5,271 nt of DNA, from positions 1-5,271 of the forward strand of contig JACCYY010000336.1 in assembly GCA_013696235.1 (NCBI GenBank), in the 5' to 3' direction. Made by a program: the position numbers and the translations under genes. The DNA comes from Sporichthyaceae bacterium (GTDB lineage Bacteria; Actinomycetota; Actinomycetes; JACCYY01). Numbering within the stretch: the first letter of the stretch is position 1; every line of letters starts with the position of its first letter. Positions 1 through 5,271 of the stretch are shown here, one piece after another. Below the pieces are notes generated by a model. That model saw only the letters and a list, made by a program, of their open reading frames with translations, was not told where the DNA came from and did not search any database.

Positions 1-483
1 GTTCTTGGTGCGATCTGCGCCGGCGAACGTGAAGTGGAACGGCGTGCGCGCACCGGGCTCCCCGAAGCCGTGGCCGCGGAACGACTTGTTCATGTACTTG
101 GTCTGCGCCCGGAGCGCGGTCCGCGGGATGTTGCCGCCCTCGACGGTGCCGTCCTTGTGCACGACGTGGTAGTACACGTCGATGTTGATCGGGTCCCGGA
201 TGTCCTCGAGGTCGATGTCGAAGCCGAGCGCGGCCTTGCGCGCCTCGAAGTCACTCTCCATGGCGGCCGCCTCGGCGGCGGTGGGACCGACCGGGTCCCG
301 CTGCACCGTGGCCGTCGGAAGGGTCTTGCTGTCGGCGGTCGACACCACGCAATCGAGGGCACCGGACTCGATCGAAGCCGCTGCAGTGCCTGCCCCGAGG
401 CTGGTGGCGACCAGCGCCGCGGCGGCGCCCGTCCCGACCAGCTGGGTCACCCGCCGCAGCGCGGGTGAGCTCAGAAAACTCAT
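1..483 (-). CDS. Secreted M43-family zinc metalloprotease, N-terminal part (gene runs off left edge)
   Basis: The frame is open from an ATG at 483 to the window edge, giving 161 residues without a stop. Residues 1-36 look like a Sec signal peptide: a basic start (LRR at 9-11), a hydrophobic stretch (about 14-30) and an Ala-rich end (TAAA-S, cleavage probably after residue 36). The segment INIDVYYHVVHKDGT (100-113), then GGNIP and RAQTKYMNKSF (116-135) and FHFTFAGADRTKN (149-161), matches the start of the catalytic domain of actinobacterial M43 (pappalysin/cytophagalysin) proteases, which typically read 'VHVI...GNI...QI..LN..F....T.F.F.LAG..RT.N'. The zinc-binding HExxH helix and the Met-turn would lie beyond the edge, so activity cannot be judged. 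The start is supported by AAGGAG four bases upstream. It is transcribed away from the femX-like gene and looks functionally unrelated. A related gluzincin-type secreted protease is the main alternative. Confidence 0.83.
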   Translation of the reverse strand, partial: MSFLSSPALRRVTQLVGTGAAAALVATSLGAGTAAASIESGALDCVVSTADSKTLPTATVQRDPVGPTAAEAAAMESDFEARKAALGFDIDLEDIRDPINIDVYYHVVHKDGTVEGGNIPRTALRAQTKYMNKSFRGHGFGEPGARTPFHFTFAGADRTKN

Positions 484-487
484 GTCA

Positions 488-493
488 CTCCTT
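488..493 (-). promoter_or_regulatory. Shine-Dalgarno site of the M43 protease gene
   Basis: On the minus strand AAGGAG lies 4 nt before the ATG at 483. This is a near-perfect anti-16S match and fixes the start of the protease gene, which is otherwise incomplete in this window. Confidence 0.85.
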
Positions 494-547
494 GAATTTG
501 TCCTGCTCAACGTGCGTGCACCACCTCGCCGGGTGCCTCCGCCACGG

Positions 548-576
548 ACCCTAGCGGGTCAGGCGGACGATGCCTA
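548..576 (-). promoter_or_regulatory. Possible sigma-70-type promoter of the M43 protease gene
   Basis: Reading the minus strand, TAGGCA (576-571) is followed after 17 nt by TAGGGT (553-548), a fair match to actinobacterial -35 (TTGACA, 4 of 6) and -10 (TAnnnT) elements. Transcription would start near 541, leaving a leader of about 58 nt before the ATG. The -10 hexamer sits inside a small inverted repeat, GACCC-TAGC-GGGTC (547-560), which could be an operator or chance. It was identified by eye only. Confidence 0.3.
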
Positions 577-658
577 CCGCACCGGGACAACCTGCTCCAG
601 GGCAGCTCGGCTCACGAGCGGTGCGTCGGTCCACCGTGCTCGCGCCGGTACCCTTCCG

Positions 659-684
659 GAGCCGCACCCGGCCACCCGCGGCTC
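659..684 (+). repeat. Inverted repeat / possible leader hairpin upstream of the femX-like gene
   Basis: GAGCCGC (659-665) and GCGGCTC (678-684) are perfect 7-bp arms around a 12-nt loop. The repeat ends 27 nt before the Shine-Dalgarno site of the femX-like gene. It could be a 5' leader hairpin or a regulator site. There is no U-run after it, so it is not an intrinsic terminator. In DNA this rich in GC a 7-bp repeat can occur by chance. Confidence 0.35.
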
Positions 685-711
685 GACCAGCCCGCGGGCG
701 GGCCGCCTGCC

Positions 712-717
712 GAGGAG
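712..717 (+). promoter_or_regulatory. Shine-Dalgarno site of the femX-like gene
   Basis: GAGGAG lies 8 nt before the ATG at 726. A second ATG at 722 is out of frame, so the spacing and reading frame together select 726 as the start. Confidence 0.75.
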
Positions 718-725
718 CGTGATGC

Positions 726-1871
726 ATGCCGTACCGCCTGCGCCTGCTCGACGAGGCCGAGCACGAGGCGTTTCTCGCCGCGGTTCCGGCCGCGTCGTTC
801 CTGCAGACGCCCGGCTGGGCGGCGGTGAAGTCGGACTGGCGCGCCGAGCGGCTGGGCTGGGTCGATGACGAGCACGGCTCGGGCGAGATCGTCGGTGCCG
901 TGCTCGTGCTCTACCGACCGATCCCCCGGGTGCCGCGCTCGCTGGCCTACGTGCCCGAGGGACCGGTGCTCGACTGGGCCCGCGTCGCCGATGACGTCGA
1001 GGGCTGGCTCGGGCCGTTGCGCGACCATGTCCGGTCGCGCGGCGCGTTCACGTTGAAGATCGGGCCGCCGGTCGTCACCCGGCGCTGGCCGGCCGCGACG
1101 GTGAAGCAGGCGATCGCGGACGGCAGCGCCACGCGACTTCAGTCGGTACCGCCCGGCACGACCGAACCGGCCGGCGAGCACCTGGTTGCGGCGCTGCGCG
1201 CAGCCGGCTGGCAGCGTGAGGACGGTGCCGGTGCCGGCTTCGGCGACGTGCAGCCTCGGTACGTGTTCCAGGTGCCGCTCGCCGGGCGCTCGCTCGACGA
1301 CGTGTTCGCCGGGTTCAACCAGGAGTGGCGACGCAACATCCGCAAGGCCGAGAAGGCTGGCGTCGAGGTGGAGCGCGGCACGCTCGCGGACCTGGCGGAC
1401 TTCCACCGGCTCTACCTGGTGACCGCCGAGCGGGACCGGTTCACCGGCCGTCCGCTGGCGTACTTCCAGCGGATGCTGCGCGCGCTCAACGGCGCGGACC
1501 CCGATCGCGCACGCCTCTACCTCGCCCGCCGTGACGGCCGGCTCCTCGCCGCCACCCTCTGGGTCCAGGTGGGTGATCATGTCTGGTACGCCTACGGCGC
1601 CTCGGCGAACGAGGGCCGCGAGCTCCGGCCGTCCAACGCGATCCAGTGGCGCATGATCACTGACGCGCACGCGGCCGGCGCCGCCACGTACGACCTTCGC
1701 GGGATCTCCGACACCTTGGATCCGGCGGACCCGCTGTTCGGGCTGATCCGGTTCAAGCTCGGGACCGGCGGCGAGGTCGTCGAGCTGGCCGGGGAGTGGG
1801 ACCTCGTGCTGCGGCCGCTGTGGGCGCGGGCGGTGAACGCCTACCTCCGGCGGCGCGCGGTGGCACGGTGA
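726..1871 (+). CDS. femX: FemAB/FemX-family peptidoglycan interpeptide-bridge aminoacyltransferase
   Basis: This 381-residue cytoplasmic protein has no signal peptide or membrane segment. Enzymes of this family transfer an amino acid (often Gly, Ala or Ser) from aminoacyl-tRNA to the stem-peptide side chain of a lipid-linked or soluble peptidoglycan precursor. Two tandem GNAT-like domains fit residues about 1-175 and 176-381. Family motifs are clear in the second half: NQEWRRNIRKAEKAGVEV (198-215), PSNAIQWRMITDAHAAGA (302-319), TYDLRGI (321-327) and GLIRFKLGTGGEVVELAGEW (339-358), the last being the typical 'G..RFK..FGGE..E..GE.D' signature. At 381 residues it lacks the long seryl-tRNA-synthetase-like coiled-coil arm of S. 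aureus FemA and resembles the shorter FemX enzymes. It is first in an operon with the racemase-like gene 4 nt downstream. The amino acid added and the acceptor cannot be read from sequence; the symbol denotes the family rather than proven orthology. Confidence 0.9.
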   Translation: MPYRLRLLDEAEHEAFLAAVPAASFLQTPGWAAVKSDWRAERLGWVDDEHGSGEIVGAVLVLYRPIPRVPRSLAYVPEGPVLDWARVADDVEGWLGPLRDHVRSRGAFTLKIGPPVVTRRWPAATVKQAIADGSATRLQSVPPGTTEPAGEHLVAALRAAGWQREDGAGAGFGDVQPRYVFQVPLAGRSLDDVFAGFNQEWRRNIRKAEKAGVEVERGTLADLADFHRLYLVTAERDRFTGRPLAYFQRMLRALNGADPDRARLYLARRDGRLLAATLWVQVGDHVWYAYGASANEGRELRPSNAIQWRMITDAHAAGAATYDLRGISDTLDPADPLFGLIRFKLGTGGEVVELAGEWDLVLRPLWARAVNAYLRRRAVAR

Positions 1872-1875
1872 CGAG

Positions 1876-2949
1876 ATGACGCTCCGGCTCCACGTCGATG
1901 GCGATCGCTGGCGCACGCATCTGCGCAGCTTCGGCGAGCGCGAGCCCGAGGTCGTCCCGGTGATCAAGGGCAACGGGTACGGCTTCGGCTTCGAACGTCT
2001 GCTCGCCGAGCCCGGGCCGAACCACTGGGGCGAGATCGCCGTCGGCACGTACGCCGAGGCGGTCGCCGCGCTCGGGTCGACCTCGGCCGGGATCGTCGTG
2101 CTGAGCCCGTGGCGTCGCCACGACCCGTCGGCGGGAGCGGCGGTCGGGTCCGACCGACTGCTGCACACGCTCAGCCGGCCGCACGATGTCGAGCCGTTCG
2201 CCGCCGCCGCGGCGCGAGCCGGTGGGGCCCGGGTGGCGGTCGAGGTGATCACCGACCTGCGCCGGCACGGCGTGACGATCGCTGATCTTCCGGGGGTCGC
2301 GCGTGCTCTGGCGGCGGCCGGATCGGTCACCTGCACAGCGCTCGCGCTGCACCACCCGATCGACCGGCGCACCGGGAGCGACCCCGTGGGTCAGACGCTC
2401 GCTGCCGTCGCAGCCGCGCGCACGGCCGGCATCGGCGCACCGCTGACGGAGGTGCTGGTCAGCCATCTCAGCGCCGAGGAGCTCGCCGCGGTGCGGCGAG
2501 GGGTCGGCGACGTTCGCGTGCGGCCGCGCATCGGCACGGCCCTGTGGCTGGGTGATCCCGGCGCGTACACGCCGCGCGGGACCGTGCTCGACGTGCACCC
2601 GCTGGCGCGAGGGGAACGCTACGGATACCGGCAGCGCCGGGCGCGGGCGGCCGGGACGCTCCTGGTCGTCGGCGGCGGCACGTCCCAGGGGATCGGGCTG
2701 GCCGCGCCGTCCGCGCCGCGGGGGGTGGCCCGGCTGCGCACGCTCGCGATGAGCAGCATGTCCGCCTCCGGCCTCGCGCTGTCGCCGTTCTCGTGGGCCG
2801 GGCGCAAGCGCTGGTTCGCCGAACCGCCGCACATGCAGGTGTCCCTGCTCCTCCTGCCCGCGTCGGTCCCACCGCCGTCGGTCGGAGACGAGCTCGCCCT
2901 CGACGTCCGGATGACCACCACCACGTTCGACACGGTCCTGGTGGAGTGA
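1876..2949 (+). CDS. Divergent alanine-racemase-fold PLP protein paired with FemX
   Basis: This 357-residue protein is built like a fold-type III alanine racemase. PVIKGNGYGFG (28-38) matches the 'VVKANAYGHG' motif, so Lys31 is the likely PLP lysine and Tyr35 the matching tyrosine. TDLRRHG (126-132) aligns with 'TGMGRLG', making Arg130 the counterpart of Arg136 in Geobacillus alanine racemase. RPRIGTALWLG (216-226) supplies Arg218, equivalent to Arg219 that contacts the PLP ring nitrogen. In the C-terminal domain, ERYGY (247-251) places Tyr249 at the second catalytic base (Tyr265), and PPHMQVS (317-323) aligns with the CMDQ segment. However, the usual GYADG loop reads GGGTSQG (266-272), so its tyrosine is lost; about 24 extra residues precede PPHMQ; and the protein ends at TTTTFDTVLVE without the last stretch of the standard enzyme. 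The start follows the femX stop by 4 nt with only a weak GACGAG site, suggesting translational coupling. Substrate is unknown: it may racemise alanine, another amino acid, or have a changed role in wall synthesis. Confidence 0.82.
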   Translation: MTLRLHVDGDRWRTHLRSFGEREPEVVPVIKGNGYGFGFERLLAEPGPNHWGEIAVGTYAEAVAALGSTSAGIVVLSPWRRHDPSAGAAVGSDRLLHTLSRPHDVEPFAAAAARAGGARVAVEVITDLRRHGVTIADLPGVARALAAAGSVTCTALALHHPIDRRTGSDPVGQTLAAVAAARTAGIGAPLTEVLVSHLSAEELAAVRRGVGDVRVRPRIGTALWLGDPGAYTPRGTVLDVHPLARGERYGYRQRRARAAGTLLVVGGGTSQGIGLAAPSAPRGVARLRTLAMSSMSASGLALSPFSWAGRKRWFAEPPHMQVSLLLLPASVPPPSVGDELALDVRMTTTTFDTVLVE

Positions 2950-2953
2950 CGGC

Positions 2954-4141
2954 CTATCCGGTCCAGCGGCCGCCGGCGGTGTAGGCGGCGACCCAGACGA
3001 ACATGAGCGGTGTGCAGACCGCGACGTACGTCCAGAGGGTCCAGCGCCATCGCATCGTGGCCGCGGCCAGTGCGATGAACAGGGGCCACCAGAGCAGGGT
3101 CGAGCGCGGGACCGAGAAGAACCAGAAGCTCGTGGTGAACGCCAGGATCTGCAGCCCGACGAACGTCGCCTCGCCCCATCGCCGCCACACCGCGAGCCCG
3201 ACGGTGAGGATCACGCCGATCGCGGCAGCGATGATCTCGGCCCGGAACTGCCAGGCGTAGTCCGGTGAGTAGCCGTTGTCCAGGGCGCCCTCGAACGTGT
3301 GCTCGAGCGAGTCCCAGGGCCAGGTGAACGTCCGCTGCCAGCCCTCTTCTTGAGCGTTCAGCCAGCGCAGCGGGTCGCCGGTCCTGGCCCACAGGTAGGC
3401 CATGTAGGCCGCCGTCGTGGAGAACGCGACGGCGATCCACGGCGCCTGGCGCCAGTCCCGCCGGGGCGACGTGAGGAACTCGACCACCAGCGCGACCGCG
3501 AGGAACAGCCCGCTCACCCGTACGGCGCAGGCTCCCGCGCAGAGCACACCCGCCATCGCCCACCGACCACGGCGCGCCGCCAGCCAGGCCGGGATGGCGA
3601 AGGCGAGGAAGAGCGACTCGGTGTAGGGCGCGGCGAGGAACACCGCCGGCGGCGCCAGCACCAGCAGGAGAACTGCACGGTTGCCGGCGCCGGGGCCGGC
3701 CTCGAGGTCACCGAGCCGGCGCAGCGCCACGACTGCCACCGCACCGGCCACCGCCGAGACGACCAGGCCGCCGAGCACGTGCGAGAGCCCGGCACCGTGC
3801 AGCACCCAGAGCGTGAACGGGAAGCCCGGGAAGAACACCTCGAGCGGGACCCCGGTGGGACGGCTCGCGTACCAGACCTCCGCGAGCGCCCGGTAGTGCA
3901 CGAAGTCCCACTGCGCCCAGCGGTCGATGAACGGGACGACATCGGTGATCTCGCTGCCGTCCGTCGCGATCTGGCTGCGGTAGAACAGCCAGCCCGTCAT
4001 CGCCGCCGCGACGTACACCGCGACCCGGCTCAGCAGCCAGATGCCCAGCGCCTCGCGGTCGGCCCCGCTCAACCGGTCGGACCAGTGCTGCCGATCGCGC
4101 GGGTCGGTCGCCGCCGGCGCCGTCTCGGTGGGCGCCGTCAT
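2954..4141 (-). CDS. PIG-V/Gpi18-like polytopic mannosyltransferase
   Basis: This 395-residue membrane protein has a hydrophilic cytoplasmic N-terminus (1-32) and about nine or ten hydrophobic segments (first at 33-54; others around 121-141, 155-186, 194-222, 233-251, 301-320, 324-343, 347-361 and 366-388). Motifs fit the bacterial PIG-V/COG5542 family: WDFVHYRALAEVWY (78-91) in the first outer loop, whose Asp79 is the likely catalytic acid of a GT-C enzyme; FFPGFPF (103-109); PPAVFLAAPYTESLFLAF (164-181); and RVSG (208-211), comparable to the R-S/N-G motif of Gpi18. Family members transfer a sugar, usually mannose, from a polyprenyl-phosphate donor on the outer face of the membrane; the acceptor here is unknown. 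The ATG overlaps the stop of the upstream GT87 gene as ATGA and has no good Shine-Dalgarno site of its own, so translation is probably coupled. The stop is TAG, 4 nt from the convergent racemase-like gene. Confidence 0.87.
   Translation of the reverse strand: MTAPTETAPAATDPRDRQHWSDRLSGADREALGIWLLSRVAVYVAAAMTGWLFYRSQIATDGSEITDVVPFIDRWAQWDFVHYRALAEVWYASRPTGVPLEVFFPGFPFTLWVLHGAGLSHVLGGLVVSAVAGAVAVVALRRLGDLEAGPGAGNRAVLLLVLAPPAVFLAAPYTESLFLAFAIPAWLAARRGRWAMAGVLCAGACAVRVSGLFLAVALVVEFLTSPRRDWRQAPWIAVAFSTTAAYMAYLWARTGDPLRWLNAQEEGWQRTFTWPWDSLEHTFEGALDNGYSPDYAWQFRAEIIAAAIGVILTVGLAVWRRWGEATFVGLQILAFTTSFWFFSVPRSTLLWWPLFIALAAATMRWRWTLWTYVAVCTPLMFVWVAAYTAGGRWTG
4138..4141 (-). promoter_or_regulatory. ATGA stop/start overlap coupling GT87 and PIG-V-like genes
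   Basis: On the minus strand ATGA contains both the start of the PIG-V-like gene (4141-4139) and the stop of the GT87 gene (4140-4138). No clear Shine-Dalgarno site precedes the second start (the nearest purines are in GCGAGC). Termination-reinitiation is therefore the likely way the second protein is made, keeping the two membrane enzymes in step. Confidence 0.8.
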
Positions 4142-5271
4142 GCCAGCTCGCGATCAGCACGGGGTGACCCCGTGCCAGACCTCCTGGCACGGGGTGGCCC
4201 CGTGCCAGGACCGGCGGGTGGGTCGTCGGCCCACGGGAAGACCGGGTCGTCGTCGCCGGTCTGGCGGACGGGGTCGTGCTCGGGCTGGAGCACGTCCCGG
4301 ACGATCATGAGCGCGACCCAGAGGATCCCGGCGACGTGCCCCACGATTGCGGCGTAGTAGAACCGCACCGCCGTGCCGTCGGCGAGGAACCCGGACAGGT
4401 GCAGCCAGATGGCCAGCCAGTAGATGACCTCGGTTGCCTGCCAGATCAAGAAGTCGCGCCACCTCGGTCGAGCCAGGACGGCCAGCGGCAGGAGCCACAA
4501 CGCGTACTGGGGTGAGTAGACCTTGTTGACGAGCAGGAACGCCGCGACGACGAGGAACGCGAGCTGGGCCACCCGCGGCCGGCGCGGCGCGGTGAGCCCG
4601 AGCCAGGCGACGCCGACGCAGGCCGCCGCGAACAGGCCGAAGATCGTCGCGTCCAGCAGACTGCTCGGGAACGGGTAGCCGGCGAGCTGGAGGAGGTAGA
4701 ACACCGAGCCGAGCTCGCCGCCACGCTGGTCGTTGAACCGCCAGAACTCCGTCCAGCCGTCGCGCGCACCGAGGAAGACCGGCGCGTTCACCAGCGCCCA
4801 GGAGACGACCGTGGCACCGACGACCCGAGCCAGCTCCCTGGTGCGACCGGTGCGCAGGCACAGCACGAAGAGCGGCCCGAGCAGGAACAGCGGATAGAGC
4901 TTCGTGGCCATCCCGAGCCCGATGAGGACACCCGCCAGGACCGGTCGCCGGCGTGACCAGGCCAGGAGCGCGCCGGTCGTCAGGGCGACGGCGAGCAGGT
5001 CCCAGTTGATCAGGCCGGACAGCACGAGGACGGGCGCGAGCGCGAACATGGCCGCGTCCCAGGGCCGCCGACCGAGCAGGCGGACCAGGACGATCACCGT
5101 GACGACGGCCGAGGTGATCATGAGGAGCGCGGTGAGGTCGAAGAACCGGACGGCGCCGCCGTCGATCGATCCGGCGGTCCGGGCGACCGCGGCGGTGATC
5201 CACATGACGAAGCCGATCAGCACCGGGTACTCGAGGACCGGGTACGCCCCGGTGTCGAAGTACGGGATGTT
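4138..5271 (-). CDS. GT87 (DUF2029) polytopic glycosyltransferase, lacking its N-terminus (runs off right edge)
   Basis: The frame is open from the right edge to a TGA at 4138-4140, giving 377 residues. The first visible residues, NIPYFDTGAYPVLEYP, already match the family motif near the first outer loop ('iPY......YPvLEYPv'), so the GTG at 5223 is internal and the true start lies outside. About ten membrane segments follow. Recognisable blocks, numbered in the window, are NWDLLA (89-94), ATKLYPLFLL (122-131) and NKVYSPQYALWLLPL (249-263), typical of actinobacterial GT87 proteins related to polyprenyl-phosphomannose-dependent alpha-mannosyltransferases. The enzyme probably elongates a membrane-linked or secreted glycan outside the cell; donor and acceptor are inferred only. 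The last 49 residues or so form a hydrophilic Pro/Gly/Arg/Asp-rich cytoplasmic tail ending in two copies of a 10-residue repeat (356-365 and 366-375), encoded by the duplicated palindrome there. It overlaps the PIG-V-like gene by 4 nt and leads that operon. Confidence 0.88.
   Translation of the reverse strand, partial: NIPYFDTGAYPVLEYPVLIGFVMWITAAVARTAGSIDGGAVRFFDLTALLMITSAVVTVIVLVRLLGRRPWDAAMFALAPVLVLSGLINWDLLAVALTTGALLAWSRRRPVLAGVLIGLGMATKLYPLFLLGPLFVLCLRTGRTRELARVVGATVVSWALVNAPVFLGARDGWTEFWRFNDQRGGELGSVFYLLQLAGYPFPSSLLDATIFGLFAAACVGVAWLGLTAPRRPRVAQLAFLVVAAFLLVNKVYSPQYALWLLPLAVLARPRWRDFLIWQATEVIYWLAIWLHLSGFLADGTAVRFYYAAIVGHVAGILWVALMIVRDVLQPEHDPVRQTGDDDPVFPWADDPPAGPGTGPPRARRSGTGSPRADRELA
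4157..4209. repeat. Tandem pair of GC-rich palindromes inside the GT87 3' end
   Basis: Two 22-nt units, 4157-4178 and 4187-4208, differ at one base (A4167 versus G4197) and lie exactly 30 nt apart, separated by 8 nt. Unit 1 is a palindrome with 9-bp perfect arms, GCACGGGGT and ACCCCGTGC, around one base. Around unit 2 the palindrome grows to 12-bp perfect arms, CCTGGCACGGGG (4183-4194) and CCCCGTGCCAGG (4198-4209), around TGG. A third hairpin joins the units: CCCCGTGCCAG (4168-4178) pairs with CTGGCACGGGG (4184-4194) around ACCTC. Because the period is 10 codons, the repeat is read through in the GT87 frame as GTGPPRARRS then GTGSPRADRE. It resembles a REP/BIME-type interspersed palindrome, but its copy number elsewhere in the genome is unknown. 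Confidence 0.85.

Noticed and set aside
450..456. Twin-arginine (Tat) signal in the M43 protease
   Set aside because: Arg-Arg occurs at residues 10-11, but the following VTQLV lacks the F-L-K pattern expected after the arginines; an ordinary Sec signal fits better.
626..654. Promoter of the femX-like gene with TACCCT (649-654) as -10
   Set aside because: The -10 fits TAnnnT, but no convincing -35 lies 16-18 nt upstream (TCGGTC at best), so it is not listed as a feature.
612..2372. 586-codon open frame on the minus strand across the femX-like and racemase-like genes
   Set aside because: It is antisense to two genes with clear family motifs. Its Arg/Pro/Ala-rich composition is what a GC-rich antisense frame gives, and it has no recognisable domain.
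1753..2832. 359-codon minus-strand open frame opposite the racemase-like gene
   Set aside because: It is a low-complexity Arg/Gly/Pro shadow frame with no motif; the plus-strand protein has a PLP-lysine motif and racemase layout.
4157..4209. CRISPR-like array (two repeats and a short spacer)
   Set aside because: Only two units with an 8-nt spacer occur, both palindromic and within a coding frame, and no cas gene is near.
4183..4209. Intrinsic terminator between GT87 and PIG-V-like genes
   Set aside because: The 12-bp stem is strong but has no U-run on either strand and lies before the stop codon of the GT87 gene within an overlapping operon.
3299..4357. 352-codon plus-strand open frame opposite the PIG-V-like gene
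   Set aside because: It is composed mostly of Arg, Glu, Pro and Gly without any domain and crosses the boundary of two well-supported minus-strand genes.
4154..5203. 349-codon minus-strand frame overlapping the GT87 gene, ending in repeated WHGVTPC-type peptides
   Set aside because: The GT87 frame has membrane segments and family motifs throughout. This frame is Arg/Pro-rich, and its repeated ending simply reflects the DNA palindrome.
5221..5223. GTG at 5223 as the start of the GT87 gene
   Set aside because: The frame stays open to 5271 and encodes the family motif YPVLEYP upstream of it, so the GTG is an internal valine codon.

Overview
The window is very GC-rich coding DNA. G or C dominates third codon positions, Shine-Dalgarno sites are GGAG-type, and genes are packed with 4-nt gaps or overlaps. 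Together with the families present (a FemX-type ligase, GT87 and PIG-V polyprenyl-sugar glycosyltransferases, a secreted M43 metalloprotease), this points to the chromosome of a high-GC Actinomycetota. The genus cannot be fixed from this stretch.

Layout from left to right: (1) bases 1-483, minus strand, are the 5' part of a secreted M43-type zinc metalloprotease gene that runs off the left edge before its HExxH motif. (2) 484-725 is a divergent intergenic region with a possible minus-strand promoter and a small leader hairpin before the plus-strand pair. (3) 726-1871 and 1876-2949, plus strand, are a two-gene operon: a FemAB/FemX-like peptidoglycan interpeptide-bridge aminoacyltransferase and a divergent protein of alanine-racemase fold, separated by 4 nt. 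(4) 2954-4141 and 4138 to the right edge, minus strand, are two multi-pass membrane glycosyltransferases of the GT-C type, a PIG-V/Gpi18-like mannosyltransferase and a GT87 (DUF2029) protein. They overlap by ATGA and are read right to left. The two operons converge with only 4 nt between stop codons.

The common theme of the four central genes is the cell envelope. FemX would add an amino acid from aminoacyl-tRNA to a peptidoglycan precursor, and the racemase-like partner probably acts on an amino acid relevant to the wall. The GT87/PIG-V pair would transfer sugars (probably mannose) from polyprenyl-phosphate donors on the outer face of the membrane. From general memory of actinobacterial gene order, a GT87 gene of this type often lies near a class A penicillin-binding protein and the rpsF-ssb-rpsR-rplI cluster. 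That neighbourhood is outside the window and unproven here.

The most unusual points are a duplicated GC-rich palindrome embedded in the last codons of the GT87 gene, right before the start of the PIG-V gene, and the racemase-like protein, which keeps the PLP-binding residues but has lost a conserved active-site tyrosine and gained an insertion. No complete new defence or mobile system is visible.
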